Positions 5,290 to 5,410 of a DNA stretch of 5,410 bases are shown here, in pieces. The notes under the pieces were generated by a model. That model worked only from the letters and a program-made list of their open reading frames with translations. It was not told the DNA's origin and made no database searches. The stretch lies in NCBI GenBank assembly GCA_020048935.1, contig JAIFLS010000081.1:1-5410 (forward strand). The letters run 5' to 3'. The position numbers were made by a program, and so were the translations under genes. This DNA comes from a bacterium. GTDB taxonomy: Bacteria > Verrucomicrobiota > Kiritimatiellia > UBA8416. Position 1 is the first letter of the stretch, and every line of letters starts with the position of its first letter.

Positions 5290-5410
5290 GTGAAGCTGGT
5301 TGTCGGGCTGGGGAATCCTGGGGCGGCCTATGCGGGATCGCCGCATAACGCGGGGTTCGAGGTGGTGGAGGCGCTGGCGCGACGGGCGGGGGCTGGTTTC
5401 CGCGAGAGCG
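5290..5410 (+). CDS. pth: Peptidyl-tRNA hydrolase, 5' part (cut by window edge)
   Basis: Releases tRNA from prematurely dropped peptidyl-tRNA by cleaving the ester bond; essential in most bacteria, cytosolic. Only the first 40 codons are present. They read MKLVVGLGNPGAAYAG, then SPHNAGFEVVEALA, matching the Pth opening GLGNPG-x2-Y and the HN(A)G motif. The Asn of GNPG and the catalytic His (residue 19 here, His20 in E. coli) are present. The residue before that His is Pro where most Pth proteins have Arg or Lys. The start is GTG at 5290, 5 nt after the rplY stop with no clear Shine-Dalgarno, so translation is probably coupled to rplY. The short distance and conserved order support the call in spite of truncation. 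Confidence 0.93.
   Translation, partial: MKLVVGLGNPGAAYAGSPHNAGFEVVEALARRAGAGFRES

Noticed and set aside
4582..5346. 254-residue minus-strand frame with GLAPAA repeats
   Set aside because: Antisense shadow of the rplY repeats; it inherits periodicity from the L25 tail.

Overview
This is a GC-rich bacterial chromosomal window of mostly housekeeping genes. The organism looks Gram-negative, because the first gene encodes an exported DUF4139-family protein and the genes have Shine-Dalgarno-type starts in places. No marker here fixes the phylum. The gene styles (L25 with a long Ala/Lys/Pro tail, a ThiI/MnmA-like protein with an NFACT-R-like tail, many short intergenic palindromes) would fit a PVC-type lineage such as Kiritimatiellota, but that is a low-confidence impression.

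Left part, minus strand (16-3175): two genes point leftward. The distal one (16-1776) encodes a secreted DUF4140/DUF4139 protein with a central coiled coil. The proximal one (2177-3175) encodes a PP-loop ATPase resembling tRNA thiolation enzymes, with a cysteine cluster and an NFACT-R-like C-terminus. About 400 bases without a convincing gene separate them. That gap holds a dense run of hairpins, two of them sharing the same GTCCAGTT/AACTGG arms. The last hairpin has a T-tract and looks like a rho-independent terminator for plus-strand transcription.

Middle (3176-3405): a divergent intergenic region with one good sigma70-like promoter facing each way, and a C/G-run palindrome just before the tRNA.

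Right part, plus strand (3406-5410): tRNA-Gln(UUG), then prs (PRPP synthetase), rplY (ribosomal protein L25 of the long CTC/TL5 type) and the first 40 codons of pth (peptidyl-tRNA hydrolase), cut by the window edge. The genes are tightly packed (13 nt between prs and rplY, 5 nt between rplY and pth) with no terminator visible between them. This tRNA-Gln/prs/rplY/pth order is a well-known conserved arrangement in many bacteria. It links nucleotide precursor supply to translation: PRPP for nucleotides, 5S rRNA-binding L25, and recycling of peptidyl-tRNA.

There is no CRISPR array, transposase, integrase or obvious defence system here. The parts most worth a second look are the hairpin array between the two minus-strand genes and the perfect tandem repeats in the L25 tail.
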